5,607 bases of DNA. It comes from Thermoplasmata archaeon (GTDB taxonomy: Archaea > Thermoplasmatota > Thermoplasmata > GCA-020350865). Each line of letters opens with the position of its first letter. Within the stretch, counting starts at the first letter, position 1. The stretch lies in NCBI GenBank assembly GCA_020350865.1, contig CP070726.1, forward strand, positions 1,244,814 to 1,250,420. The letters are read 5' to 3'. Under the pieces are notes generated by a model. The model was not told the DNA's origin. It worked only from the letters and a program-made list of their open reading frames with translations, and made no database searches. This document shows positions 1 through 5,260 of this stretch, piece by piece. Made by a program: the position numbers and the translations under genes.

Positions 1-221
1 CCGTGTATCATGTAGGTCACAGTTTCTATGCCCCTGTGGGGATGCCAGGGAAATCCGGCCAGGTAATCTGAGGGATTCTCGGAATGAAAATCGTCCAACA
101 GCAGGAACGGATCCAACAGCTCGGTATCGTGATACCCGAAGACACGCTTCAGATGAACGCCTGCACCCTCGATGGTGGGGATGCTTCTCGAAATCCTGTG
201 AATCTCGCCATGGTTTTTCAT
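1..221 (-). CDS. Pirin family protein, N-terminal part (cut by left edge)
   Basis: My own translation from ATG at 221 gives 73 residues before the window ends. Residues 37-45 read DPFLLLDDF and residues 58-70 read PWHPHRGIETVTY, the hallmark of the pirin N-terminal cupin domain. His60 and His62 match the first two metal ligands of pirins; the remaining ligands would lie outside the window. Pirins are cytosolic or nuclear bicupin metalloproteins; some act as quercetin dioxygenases and others as transcription cofactors, so the exact role is open. The start is supported by a GAGGTG Shine-Dalgarno site six bases upstream and a TATA-like element about 49 nt upstream. It follows the PfkB gene with a 127-nt gap and seems to have its own promoter. 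No frame damage is visible in this part. Family assignment is very secure; specific function is not. Confidence 0.95.
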   Translation of the reverse strand, partial: MKNHGEIHRISRSIPTIEGAGVHLKRVFGYHDTELLDPFLLLDDFHSENPSDYLAGFPWHPHRGIETVTYMIH

Positions 222-227
222 GCTCTT

Positions 228-276
228 CACCTCGATGTCACCGCTGAAATTTAATCACTTCTGGATATAGTATATT
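228..276 (-). promoter_or_regulatory. Promoter and ribosome binding site of the pirin gene
   Basis: On the minus strand an AT-rich TATA-like element (AATATACTATATC, about 264-276) lies 49 nt before the ATG. That predicts a start of transcription near 243-246 and a leader of roughly 22-25 nt. GAGGTG at 228-233 is a good Shine-Dalgarno site with six-base spacing. The TATA-to-start distance matches the three paralog promoters further right. Confidence 0.6.
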
Positions 277-300
277 GTCCTGTTACCATAACCAGGGACA
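276..300. repeat. Imperfect inverted repeat next to the pirin TATA element
   Basis: TGTCC at 276-280 and GGACA at 296-300 flank a second inner dyad, GTTA-CCA-TAAC, at 282-292. The arms pair only with unpaired bases between the outer and inner parts. It abuts the upstream side of the TATA-like element, where an archaeal activator or a BRE-blocking repressor could bind. No T-run follows on the minus strand, so a terminator for the PfkB gene is less likely. Confidence 0.35.
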
Positions 301-348
301 GCAAGATGGTTCTGGCAAGCTAAGTGATTGTATCGATTTTGCAGGAGC

Positions 349-1356
349 TCAATTAGATCCAAGGAATTCCCTCAATTGCGCCATTGTCGGGTGCCTGCCC
401 TCCGGATCCGAGATGTAATAGCCGGCCGCCGCATTGGCCAAAAGCAGCCTTTTTTCATGGGGTAAATTCATAACCTCACCCAATATGTCCCCCGCATTCC
501 ATGCATCCCCTGCCCCTGTCAGTCTTAGGGGCTGCACATTAAACGAGGGCACTTTTTCGGTTTTTCTGTCATCATAATAGCTGACCGAATAATCTGTCGT
601 ATGCAGATCCACCCTCGAATGCTTTTTGAGTTTCTTCATTCCACCGTACCGTTCTGCCTCATCCTCGTTCACGCTCAGGACATCCACCAGACCTTGTGAA
701 ATGACCTCATTTACCAGCTCTTCTATGCTCTCTTTGCTCCCCTCCCCTTTTGGAGATGGATCCCCGGGATCGAAGAAGGTTTTTCCGCAGCCTCCATTCC
801 TCACAAGTTTGAAAACATGCCTTGCAAGTTCGGTGGCCCTCTCGTTTAAACCCCAGTCCGAGATGCATACGAAGTCCGCTTCCGCAATCAATTTCTCATC
901 CTCTTCGGTCAAACGCTCGGGACCGAAGCGGGCCAGGGAGCCCGGATCGCTGAGCATGACATTGGCTCCCGCCAGCTCCATAGTGGTTGTGAAGGCGAGA
1001 TTCCCGCTCCTGCCCACATGCGAGATGTCCATGCCCCCATCCTTTACCAGCTGTTCGAGCAGTGTGTATCCAAGCTCGTCGGTTTGGGCGATCAGATAGG
1101 CTTTCAATCCAAGAGAGGCACAGGCCGAGGCGCAGTTGGCAGCCTTGCCGCCCGTACCCATCCTCTGGGGCACAGCCAGGTTCCCGCCGCCATGGGCTGC
1201 TGTACCCTTCATCCTTTCGAAGAACGTATCAGGTTTTTCCTGGACATGGAGAAAGTTGTCCAGACAGAAATGGGGCATGAACACCACCTTTAACTTTCGG
1301 GGTGTTTCCACTTCGAGCCTTCCCGCCAGTTCTTCCTTCAGGTGCTTTATTTCCAT
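349..1356 (-). CDS. PfkB/ribokinase-family carbohydrate kinase
   Basis: This is a cytosolic kinase of the ribokinase superfamily that phosphorylates a sugar or nucleoside with a nucleotide donor; the substrate cannot be read from the sequence. With the start at 1356 it has 335 residues, usual for the family. GGKAAN at 69-74 is the N-terminal PfkB signature at the substrate site, and FDPGDP at 195-200 and SVNEDEA at 228-234 fit the core fold. LTGAGDAWNAGD at 279-290 is the C-terminal signature: its GAGD loop forms the anion hole and Asp284 is the expected catalytic base. The first half contains the substrate-binding part, the second the nucleotide site. An upstream ATG at 1395 would add 13 polar residues but has no Shine-Dalgarno site; the ATG at 1356 has only a weak purine run (GAAGGGG), so the start is not certain. 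It follows the HEAT gene by 74 nt (35 nt with the longer start) and is probably the last gene of that operon. Confidence 0.93.
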   Translation of the reverse strand: MEIKHLKEELAGRLEVETPRKLKVVFMPHFCLDNFLHVQEKPDTFFERMKGTAAHGGGNLAVPQRMGTGGKAANCASACASLGLKAYLIAQTDELGYTLLEQLVKDGGMDISHVGRSGNLAFTTTMELAGANVMLSDPGSLARFGPERLTEEDEKLIAEADFVCISDWGLNERATELARHVFKLVRNGGCGKTFFDPGDPSPKGEGSKESIEELVNEVISQGLVDVLSVNEDEAERYGGMKKLKKHSRVDLHTTDYSVSYYDDRKTEKVPSFNVQPLRLTGAGDAWNAGDILGEVMNLPHEKRLLLANAAAGYYISDPEGRHPTMAQLREFLGSN

Positions 1357-1430
1357 GTGCTGCCCCTTCTCTTGCGTGGATAATGAGTTGTTCATATAGG
1401 AAGGTTGCGGGGGAGGCTGGGAGTCGATGT

Positions 1431-2066
1431 TTATTCCTCTGCCTTTTTTACGAACTTTTCTGCCTTCTTTCGGGTGGCGGGCCTGGTGCTCTTCAACTGC
1501 CTTTTGGCAAAGGCCATAACCTCTTTTTTATTCTCGATTAATTCAAAATACTCTTCAAAGGCCAGGATGGCCTTACCCGAGAGGATGTTTACGCATTCGG
1601 AGTTTCGGGAGATTTCTTCCACCTTCAAAAGCTCCCGGGTGATTTTTAGGGCCAGATGGGGTTTGGCCATGGCTATCTTGCCAGAATTGTCCACCACATG
1701 GGCGGCGGTGACCATGCTTTCGTCCTCCAAAAGGGCGTAGTATCTGTGGAATACGTCCTCGAATTTCTTCTCGGAATCAACCCTTGTGAGATTCGCTACA
1801 ACATCCATGGCATTCCATCTGATTATGTTGTTGTCGGAATCCAAGAGGTCAATGAAAAAATGCATATCAGGATACAGGGCGTCGGGCCTTTCCCTGCTCA
1901 CGGTTCTTAAAATCTTTGCGCAGCCGAACCTCACCTCGGGTTTTTCGGAGGAAATGCCCTTGATTATCGAGGGCAGCATATCAAGGTTGCTTACCACCTC
2001 GGTTGCGAGGTCATCGGCTTTGATCTCCTTTTTGGCTAGTTCTTCCAAAATATCACGTTGCGCCAT
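1431..2066 (-). CDS. HEAT-repeat (armadillo-fold) protein
   Basis: This is a 211-residue, all-helical, soluble protein. Paired amphipathic helices recur from about residue 30 to 150, for example LPSIIKGISSEKPEVRFGCAK around 31-51, a second unit around 66-94 (PDMHFFIDLLDSDNNIIRW) and a third around 103-135. The D/N-x-x-(I/V)-R turns are typical of HEAT repeats. Residues 190-211 form a lysine-rich tail (KSTRPATRKKAEKFVKKAEE) that could contact nucleic acid or an acidic partner. HEAT proteins are binding scaffolds rather than enzymes, so a partner is expected; the neighbouring jelly-roll protein and the kinase are the obvious candidates, by context only. The ATG lies 30 nt behind the stop of paralog P1, preceded by a modest GGAGTGGGG purine stretch, so it is likely cotranscribed from the P1 promoter. 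No signal peptide or membrane segment is seen. Confidence 0.85.
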   Translation of the reverse strand: MAQRDILEELAKKEIKADDLATEVVSNLDMLPSIIKGISSEKPEVRFGCAKILRTVSRERPDALYPDMHFFIDLLDSDNNIIRWNAMDVVANLTRVDSEKKFEDVFHRYYALLEDESMVTAAHVVDNSGKIAMAKPHLALKITRELLKVEEISRNSECVNILSGKAILAFEEYFELIENKKEVMAFAKRQLKSTRPATRKKAEKFVKKAEE

Positions 2067-2096
2067 TACATCCCCACTCCCAGAAGTCCGGACGGG

Positions 2097-2492
2097 CTAC
2101 TTGGTCTTGTACCAGAGCACTATGTTATCAACAATAAAATCGTCGAACCGCTCGTCGGCATAGCCGATGTAGATGATATTCTCGCCGGGAGTGAGCCACC
2201 CTTCGGGCACGATGGCGATATCCATCATCCATTCGTTCTTGTTCTTGGGATGCGGCTCCAGGATCTCCTCAAGGACGTGAAAATTGAGGAAGAACCTTTT
2301 GTTGGGCAGCTCGTTGTGCTTGGTGCGGCACTGGATGATGGCCTCCTCATTGATATCCAGATTGTCGGGCAGGTCGAATCTGGCCTCATAGAGAGGTCCA
2401 ACGAACGTGCCTTCGCCGCCAATGGATTTCGGTTCGTCTCCAAGATGCTTCATGTCCCCCATGATTATTACGTACTCGGTTTCCTTTTGGAT
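2097..2492 (-). CDS. Paralog P1: small jelly-roll-like protein of unknown function, probable AUC start
   Basis: I do not recognise this family by name. From the ATC at 2492 it has 131 residues; the first ATG, at 2462, would give 121. By hand count it is about 75% identical to P2 and 63% to P3 over 130 aligned positions without gaps. Blocks conserved in all three are QCRTKHN (54-60), NK-FFLN (64-70), PHP-NKNEW (80-88), GWL-PGEN (98-105) and DER-DDF-VDN-VLWYKT (113-130). Alternating hydrophobic strands with L-x-PGEN-x-I and a final DDFxVDNxVLWY strand resemble galactose-binding-like beta-sandwich modules; this is inference. There is no signal peptide, so it is likely cytosolic. The ATC lies 5 nt after GGAGGTG (2498-2504), and no ATG, GTG or TTG lies in frame between the upstream stop at 2532-2534 and the ATG at 2462. 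Unlike P2 and P3 it lacks a C-terminal tail. It heads the probable operon with the HEAT and PfkB genes. Confidence 0.82.
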   Translation of the reverse strand: MQKETEYVIIMGDMKHLGDEPKSIGGEGTFVGPLYEARFDLPDNLDINEEAIIQCRTKHNELPNKRFFLNFHVLEEILEPHPKNKNEWMMDIAIVPEGWLTPGENIIYIGYADERFDDFIVDNIVLWYKTK

Positions 2493-2497
2493 GATAC

Positions 2498-2560
2498 CAC
2501 CTCCTCTCCAGCCGTGAAAACGAGTATGAGTTTAAGCGTATAAATAGTTTGGTTTCAAAA
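2498..2560 (-). promoter_or_regulatory. Promoter, 12-bp box and ribosome binding site of P1
   Basis: The minus strand shows BRE-like GAAACC followed by the TATA box TATTTATA (2539-2546), then five bases, then the box AAACTCATACTC (2522-2533), then GGAGGTG (2498-2504). The expected transcription start is near 2516, giving a leader of about 24 nt to the ATC at 2492. Bases 2539-2560 are identical to 3110-3131 before P2. It starts just behind the P2 stop and probably drives P1, HEAT and PfkB. Confidence 0.8.
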
Positions 2561-2568
2561 TTCGCGGT

Positions 2569-3063
2569 TCAATCCCTCGGCTCGTCTCTTTTAACATCAA
2601 TTTCCTGAATGACCGATAGATGATGCAGGGAATCCACATCCTTTCCCCGGATCCGTCCTTTCTCAACGGGCTTTGTCTTGTACCAGAGTACGATGTTATC
2701 CACCATAAAATCATCGAACCTTTCGTCAGTATAACCGATGTAGAGGATATTTTCACCGGGTGTGAGCCATCCCTTGGGTACGATACCGATTTCCAGTAGC
2801 CATTCGTTCTTGTTTTCAGGGTGCGGCATGAGGAGCTCATCTAGGACATGGAAGTTGAGGAAGAATTTCTTATTCTTGATCTCATTGTGTTTGGTGCGGC
2901 ATTGAATCACCGCCTCCTCCCTGATATCCACGTTGTCCGGCAGGTCGAATCTCGCCTCGTACAAAGGCCCAACAATTTCCTTCTCCCCGCCAATGGATTG
3001 GGTTTTATTGCCCGGCCCCTTTATAACGCCCATTATGACAACGTACTCCGTGTCCTTAAGGAT
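2569..3063 (-). CDS. Paralog P2: jelly-roll-like protein with C-terminal tail, probable AUC start
   Basis: This is the middle member of the tandem family. From the ATC at 3063 it has 164 residues; the first ATG, at 3033, would give 154. Residues 1-131 align without gaps to P1 and P3. An extra tail (132-164) holds VDSLHHLSVIQE, matched by VDSLDHLSDLQE in P3, and ends in charged residues. The ATC stands 5 nt after GGAGGTG and the site extends to a GGAGGTGA match to the archaeal anti-Shine-Dalgarno (3068-3075). The only other in-frame start-like codon upstream is a TTG at 3129, which lies in the promoter upstream of the TATA box and cannot be in the mRNA. Codons between the ATC and the ATG at 3033 differ from P1 partly at silent third positions while the protein stays similar (KDTEYVVIM against KETEYVIIM), which argues they are translated. 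Likely cytosolic; function unknown. Confidence 0.85.
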   Translation of the reverse strand: MLKDTEYVVIMGVIKGPGNKTQSIGGEKEIVGPLYEARFDLPDNVDIREEAVIQCRTKHNEIKNKKFFLNFHVLDELLMPHPENKNEWLLEIGIVPKGWLTPGENILYIGYTDERFDDFMVDNIVLWYKTKPVEKGRIRGKDVDSLHHLSVIQEIDVKRDEPRD

Positions 3064-3067
3064 GGTC

Positions 3068-3131
3068 TCACCTCCTACCCACCCTGCAAGGAGAGTATGA
3101 GTTTTAGTGTATAAATAGTTTGGTTTCAAAA
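3068..3131 (-). promoter_or_regulatory. Promoter, 12-bp box and ribosome binding site of P2
   Basis: The layout is the same as at P1: BRE-like GAAACC, TATA box TATTTATA (3110-3117), five bases, AAACTCATACTC (3093-3104), then GGAGGTGA (3068-3075). The predicted transcription start is near 3087 and the leader to the ATC at 3063 is about 24 nt. I see nothing recognisable in 3132-3207 between this promoter and the P3 stop. Confidence 0.8.
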
Positions 3132-3207
3132 CGGCCTATATTACACTGTCTAACCTTGATAAATGATATGCCACAAATTGAAGCCACACCGCACTCCTCA
3201 AGGGGCT

Positions 3208-3720
3208 TCAATCCCCATCGGATTCCTCAGTTTTCGGTTCGGTTGTCGGGAGAATTTCTTCCTGAAGATCCGACAGATGATCCAGCGAATCGACACCCCT
3301 TCCCGCTCCCGCACCTCCCTCTGTGTGTCGTGTCTTGTACCACAAGACAAGATTGTCCACCACGAAATCGTCGTACCTTTCGTCTGCATAGCCGATGTGG
3401 ATGGTATTTTCACCGGGTTTCAGCCAGCCCTTGGGGACAATGGCCAAATCAAGCATCCACTCGTTCTTGTTTTTGGGATGGGGCTCAAGTATGTCAGGCA
3501 GGGGCTTGTTGTTGAGAAAGAACATTTTGTTGTTGAGCTGGTTGTGTTTTGTCCTGCATTGGACAACCGAGAGCTCCGAGGGCTCAATATTGTTGGGAAG
3601 CTCGAATTTGGCAACGAACAGCGGGCCCACAAAAATACCAGCCTCGCCGATGGATGTGGGTTGATCGCCAAGATGCCTGATTTCCGCTATAATGACCTTG
3701 AACTGTGACTCTCCGGGCAT
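3208..3720 (-). CDS. Paralog P3: jelly-roll-like protein with acidic C-terminal tail
   Basis: This is the most divergent of the three paralogs, 170 residues from the ATG at 3720, which follows GAGGTG by 5 nt. It is about 63% identical to P1 over the shared 131 residues, again without gaps, and keeps QCRTKHN (54-60), NK-FFLN (64-70), PHPKNKNEW (80-88), GWLKPGEN (98-105) and DERYDDFVVDNLVLWYKT (113-130). The region from FFLNNKPL to GWLKPGENTIHIGY resembles the Asn-Gly hairpin and L-x-x-GxN-x-I-x-I strand of sugar-binding beta-sandwich domains (inference). The tail (132-170) starts Gly-rich, passes through VDSLDHLSDLQEE, a probable short helix shared with P2, and ends acidic (EPKTEESDGD). The frame is open upstream to 3798, but those codons cover the TATA box, so the longer reading is not the protein. 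No signal peptide. Function unknown. Confidence 0.87.
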   Translation of the reverse strand: MPGESQFKVIIAEIRHLGDQPTSIGEAGIFVGPLFVAKFELPNNIEPSELSVVQCRTKHNQLNNKMFFLNNKPLPDILEPHPKNKNEWMLDLAIVPKGWLKPGENTIHIGYADERYDDFVVDNLVLWYKTRHTEGGAGAGRGVDSLDHLSDLQEEILPTTEPKTEESDGD

Positions 3721-3725
3721 GATAC

Positions 3726-3780
3726 CACCTCTCCCCCAATTCGGGCGGGAGTATGAGTTTGGCTGTATAAATATTTTCTC
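3726..3780 (-). promoter_or_regulatory. Promoter, 12-bp box and ribosome binding site of P3
   Basis: The TATA box TATTTATA (3766-3773) is preceded by A-rich GAGAAAA instead of the GAAACC seen at P1 and P2. Five bases downstream lies the same AAACTCATACTC box (3749-3760), followed by GAGGTG (3726-3731) and the ATG at 3720. The predicted transcription start is near 3743. The rest of the gap up to 3850 shows nothing I can name. Confidence 0.78.
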
Positions 3781-3850
3781 ACGAGGAAATCTTGCCATAT
3801 GGCTGTTTCAGGGGAATAATACGCACTAAATGGCGGTTTGAGCCCTCAAT

Positions 3851-4774
3851 TCACCAGTGGTACATGATCCCCAGTATCTTATTGTATCGGTTGTACTGCC
3901 CAATTCTCTCAACGAACTTCCCCCATGCCTCCTTCTCCTCGGAACCATCCCCTCGGCGGAGGCCAAAGAACCCCTCGCAGGGCAGGCCCGCATCCTTCGA
4001 TTTGAACTTGTACCATACAGCCCCCCGAAACCAGGGGACATGCCTTATATGGTGATCAAGGCTGTCAAACACCTGATGTACATAGGATGCCTGGTCTGCC
4101 TCGCTGCCACCAAGAAAACCGGTGCAAAAACCCGTCTCCATGATCATGACATCCCCTCCCCAAAGCCCGTGATAGCGCTCCAGATCAGAAGGGTAATTCT
4201 GCGGAGTCTTGCCGTGCCATGTGGACCTGTAGATGTCCATTCCCAAGATGTCGATTGCGTCCCTCAGCTTCTCCTTGTAACTTAAGATGAACCGCTCATC
4301 GCGGAAGATGTCTATCCCGCAACAAGAGAATGGGACCTTCCTTTCGAAGAACACATTTGCCGCCGTTTCCGCATGCGGGCATCGTTCTCTGATGGCTTCG
4401 GCCCCAGCGTCCACTATTTCCACTGCAAGCTTCAAATTCATTGACGGGAGAAGATTGTGCCACGGGTGATTGAGCTCGTTGTCCACCTGCCAGATGTCAA
4501 CATAGGGTCCCAGTTCGCCTGCAGCCTCCGACACACGCTCCTTCCACTTCCTCTTCCAGTCGGAGCCGGGCAGGTAATGTCCTGCGGGAAATCCAAGGCC
4601 CCGAAGCATTTTTTTGGACAGAACGACGGCGATCACCTTGAGGTCCAATCTGTGGGCCTCTTTGAACACATCCACAGTGCTCTGCATTGGTTCCTTCACA
4701 TCCAGCCTGACCCAGGTGACACCCGCTTCCCTGATTCTTTCCAGGTTCCTTTTGTCGTTCTCTTCAATGCCCAT
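3851..4774 (-). CDS. Putative clan GH-A glycoside hydrolase-like TIM-barrel protein
   Basis: This 307-residue protein has alternating strand and helix segments of a (beta/alpha)8 barrel, starting with NLERIREAGVTWVRLDV (10-26) and LDLKVIAVVLS (43-53). VDIWQVDNELNHPWH (92-106) places Asn99-Glu100 where clan GH-A enzymes carry the Asn-Glu acid/base pair at the end of strand 4. DVMIMETGFCTG (208-219) puts Glu213 where the strand-7 nucleophile sits. ILGMDIYRSTWHG (176-188) and GAVWYKFKSKD (251-261) fit strands 6 and 8 lining a sugar site. I cannot assign a GH family number or substrate. There is no signal peptide, so it acts inside the cell or has lost enzyme function. AAGGTG stands upstream of the ATG with ordinary spacing. 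It follows the VOC gene by 68 nt without a clear TATA box and may be cotranscribed with it. Confidence 0.78.
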   Translation of the reverse strand: MGIEENDKRNLERIREAGVTWVRLDVKEPMQSTVDVFKEAHRLDLKVIAVVLSKKMLRGLGFPAGHYLPGSDWKRKWKERVSEAAGELGPYVDIWQVDNELNHPWHNLLPSMNLKLAVEIVDAGAEAIRERCPHAETAANVFFERKVPFSCCGIDIFRDERFILSYKEKLRDAIDILGMDIYRSTWHGKTPQNYPSDLERYHGLWGGDVMIMETGFCTGFLGGSEADQASYVHQVFDSLDHHIRHVPWFRGAVWYKFKSKDAGLPCEGFFGLRRGDGSEEKEAWGKFVERIGQYNRYNKILGIMYHW

Positions 4775-4842
4775 ACTTTTACACCTTCCTCGATTTCTTC
4801 GGAAAGTAAATGTCGTGTCAATTGTAGCATATCATCCGTCTT

Positions 4843-5208
4843 TTATTTGAATTCCACCAATTCGTGCACGTTCCCGAACGGATCCTTGAAGGCGGCATAC
4901 AGGCCAGCAGGAAATTTTTGCGGTGATTCATGCACTAATTCAACGTCCTTGTCTTTCAGATCATTCATACTTGTGATTATGTCATCTGTCTGTATGCAAA
5001 TCAGGGTCTGCGCAACGTTCGGGTAGTCTATCTGTGCTGCCTTGGAGGTTCTGTGCAGAAGGAGGCGGCACCCCTCGTGGACCAGGTCAACGGCGACCGG
5101 GTAATTATAGTGCTCTGATGCCACCTTGAAACCGAGAACATCGCAGTACCACTCAATGCCCCTGTCCATATCGGGGACACTTATTTGGATGATCCCGACT
5201 CTCACCAT
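4843..5208 (-). CDS. VOC (glyoxalase/dioxygenase fold) protein
   Basis: This is a complete 121-residue single-domain VOC protein, the usual length. The first beta-alpha module is VGIIQISVPDMDRGIEWYCDVLGF (4-27), and the C-terminal signature DPFGNVHELVEF (109-120) is typical. Gln8 on strand 1 and Glu116 in the last strand sit at usual metal-ligand positions; His52 or His93 may add a ligand. Two such modules normally pair, often as a homodimer, around a divalent metal. Members are lyases, isomerases, dioxygenases or antibiotic-binding proteins, and the substrate here cannot be told. GAGGGG lies eight bases before the ATG. The gene sits 52 nt behind another VOC gene of a different subfamily, so a cotranscribed pair is plausible. 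No membrane or export signal. Confidence 0.9.
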   Translation of the reverse strand: MVRVGIIQISVPDMDRGIEWYCDVLGFKVASEHYNYPVAVDLVHEGCRLLLHRTSKAAQIDYPNVAQTLICIQTDDIITSMNDLKDKDVELVHESPQKFPAGLYAAFKDPFGNVHELVEFK

Positions 5209-5239
5209 GTAATTTCCCCTCGTTTGCAGGAAATATCGC

Positions 5240-5253
5240 GGCCATCACTGGCC
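5240..5253. repeat. Short inverted repeat between the two VOC genes
   Basis: GGCCA-TCAC-TGGCC can form a five-base-pair GC-rich hairpin with a four-base loop, starting about 7 nt behind the stop of the upstream VOC gene. No T-run follows on the minus strand, so it looks more like an mRNA processing or stability element, or chance, than a terminator. Confidence 0.3.
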
Positions 5254-5260
5254 TGACCTT

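Noticed and set aside
626..1099. Plus-strand open frame of 157 codons inside the PfkB gene
   Set aside because: It is antisense to a clear kinase, has a serine/proline-rich low-complexity product and no ribosome binding site.
2564..2579. tRNA T-loop-like sequence GGTTCAATCCC
   Set aside because: The flanking bases do not form a five-base-pair T stem and there is no D arm, anticodon arm or acceptor stem nearby. The bases are the end of the P2 coding sequence.
2532..2840. Open reading frame of 102 codons overlapping P2 in another frame
   Set aside because: It runs through the P2 coding sequence and the P1 promoter, has no Shine-Dalgarno site, and gives a serine- and arginine-rich product typical of an out-of-frame shadow.
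3064..3129. Longer N-terminus of P2 from a TTG at 3129
   Set aside because: The TTG lies in the BRE-side bases and the reading runs through the TATA box, which would be upstream of the mRNA start. The similar open frames before P1 and P3 (up to 3798) have the same cause.
3202..3216. GGGG-N7-CCCC hairpin over the P3 stop codon as a terminator
   Set aside because: It has only four base pairs, overlaps coding sequence, and has no T-run behind it.
2522..3773. CRISPR-like or direct-repeat array from the recurring 12-bp box and TATA block
   Set aside because: The copies are 571 and 656 bases apart, and each sits once in a promoter ahead of a paralogous gene.
4457..5026. Plus-strand open frame of 189 codons
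   Set aside because: It crosses two well-supported minus-strand genes, and its product shows no family features.
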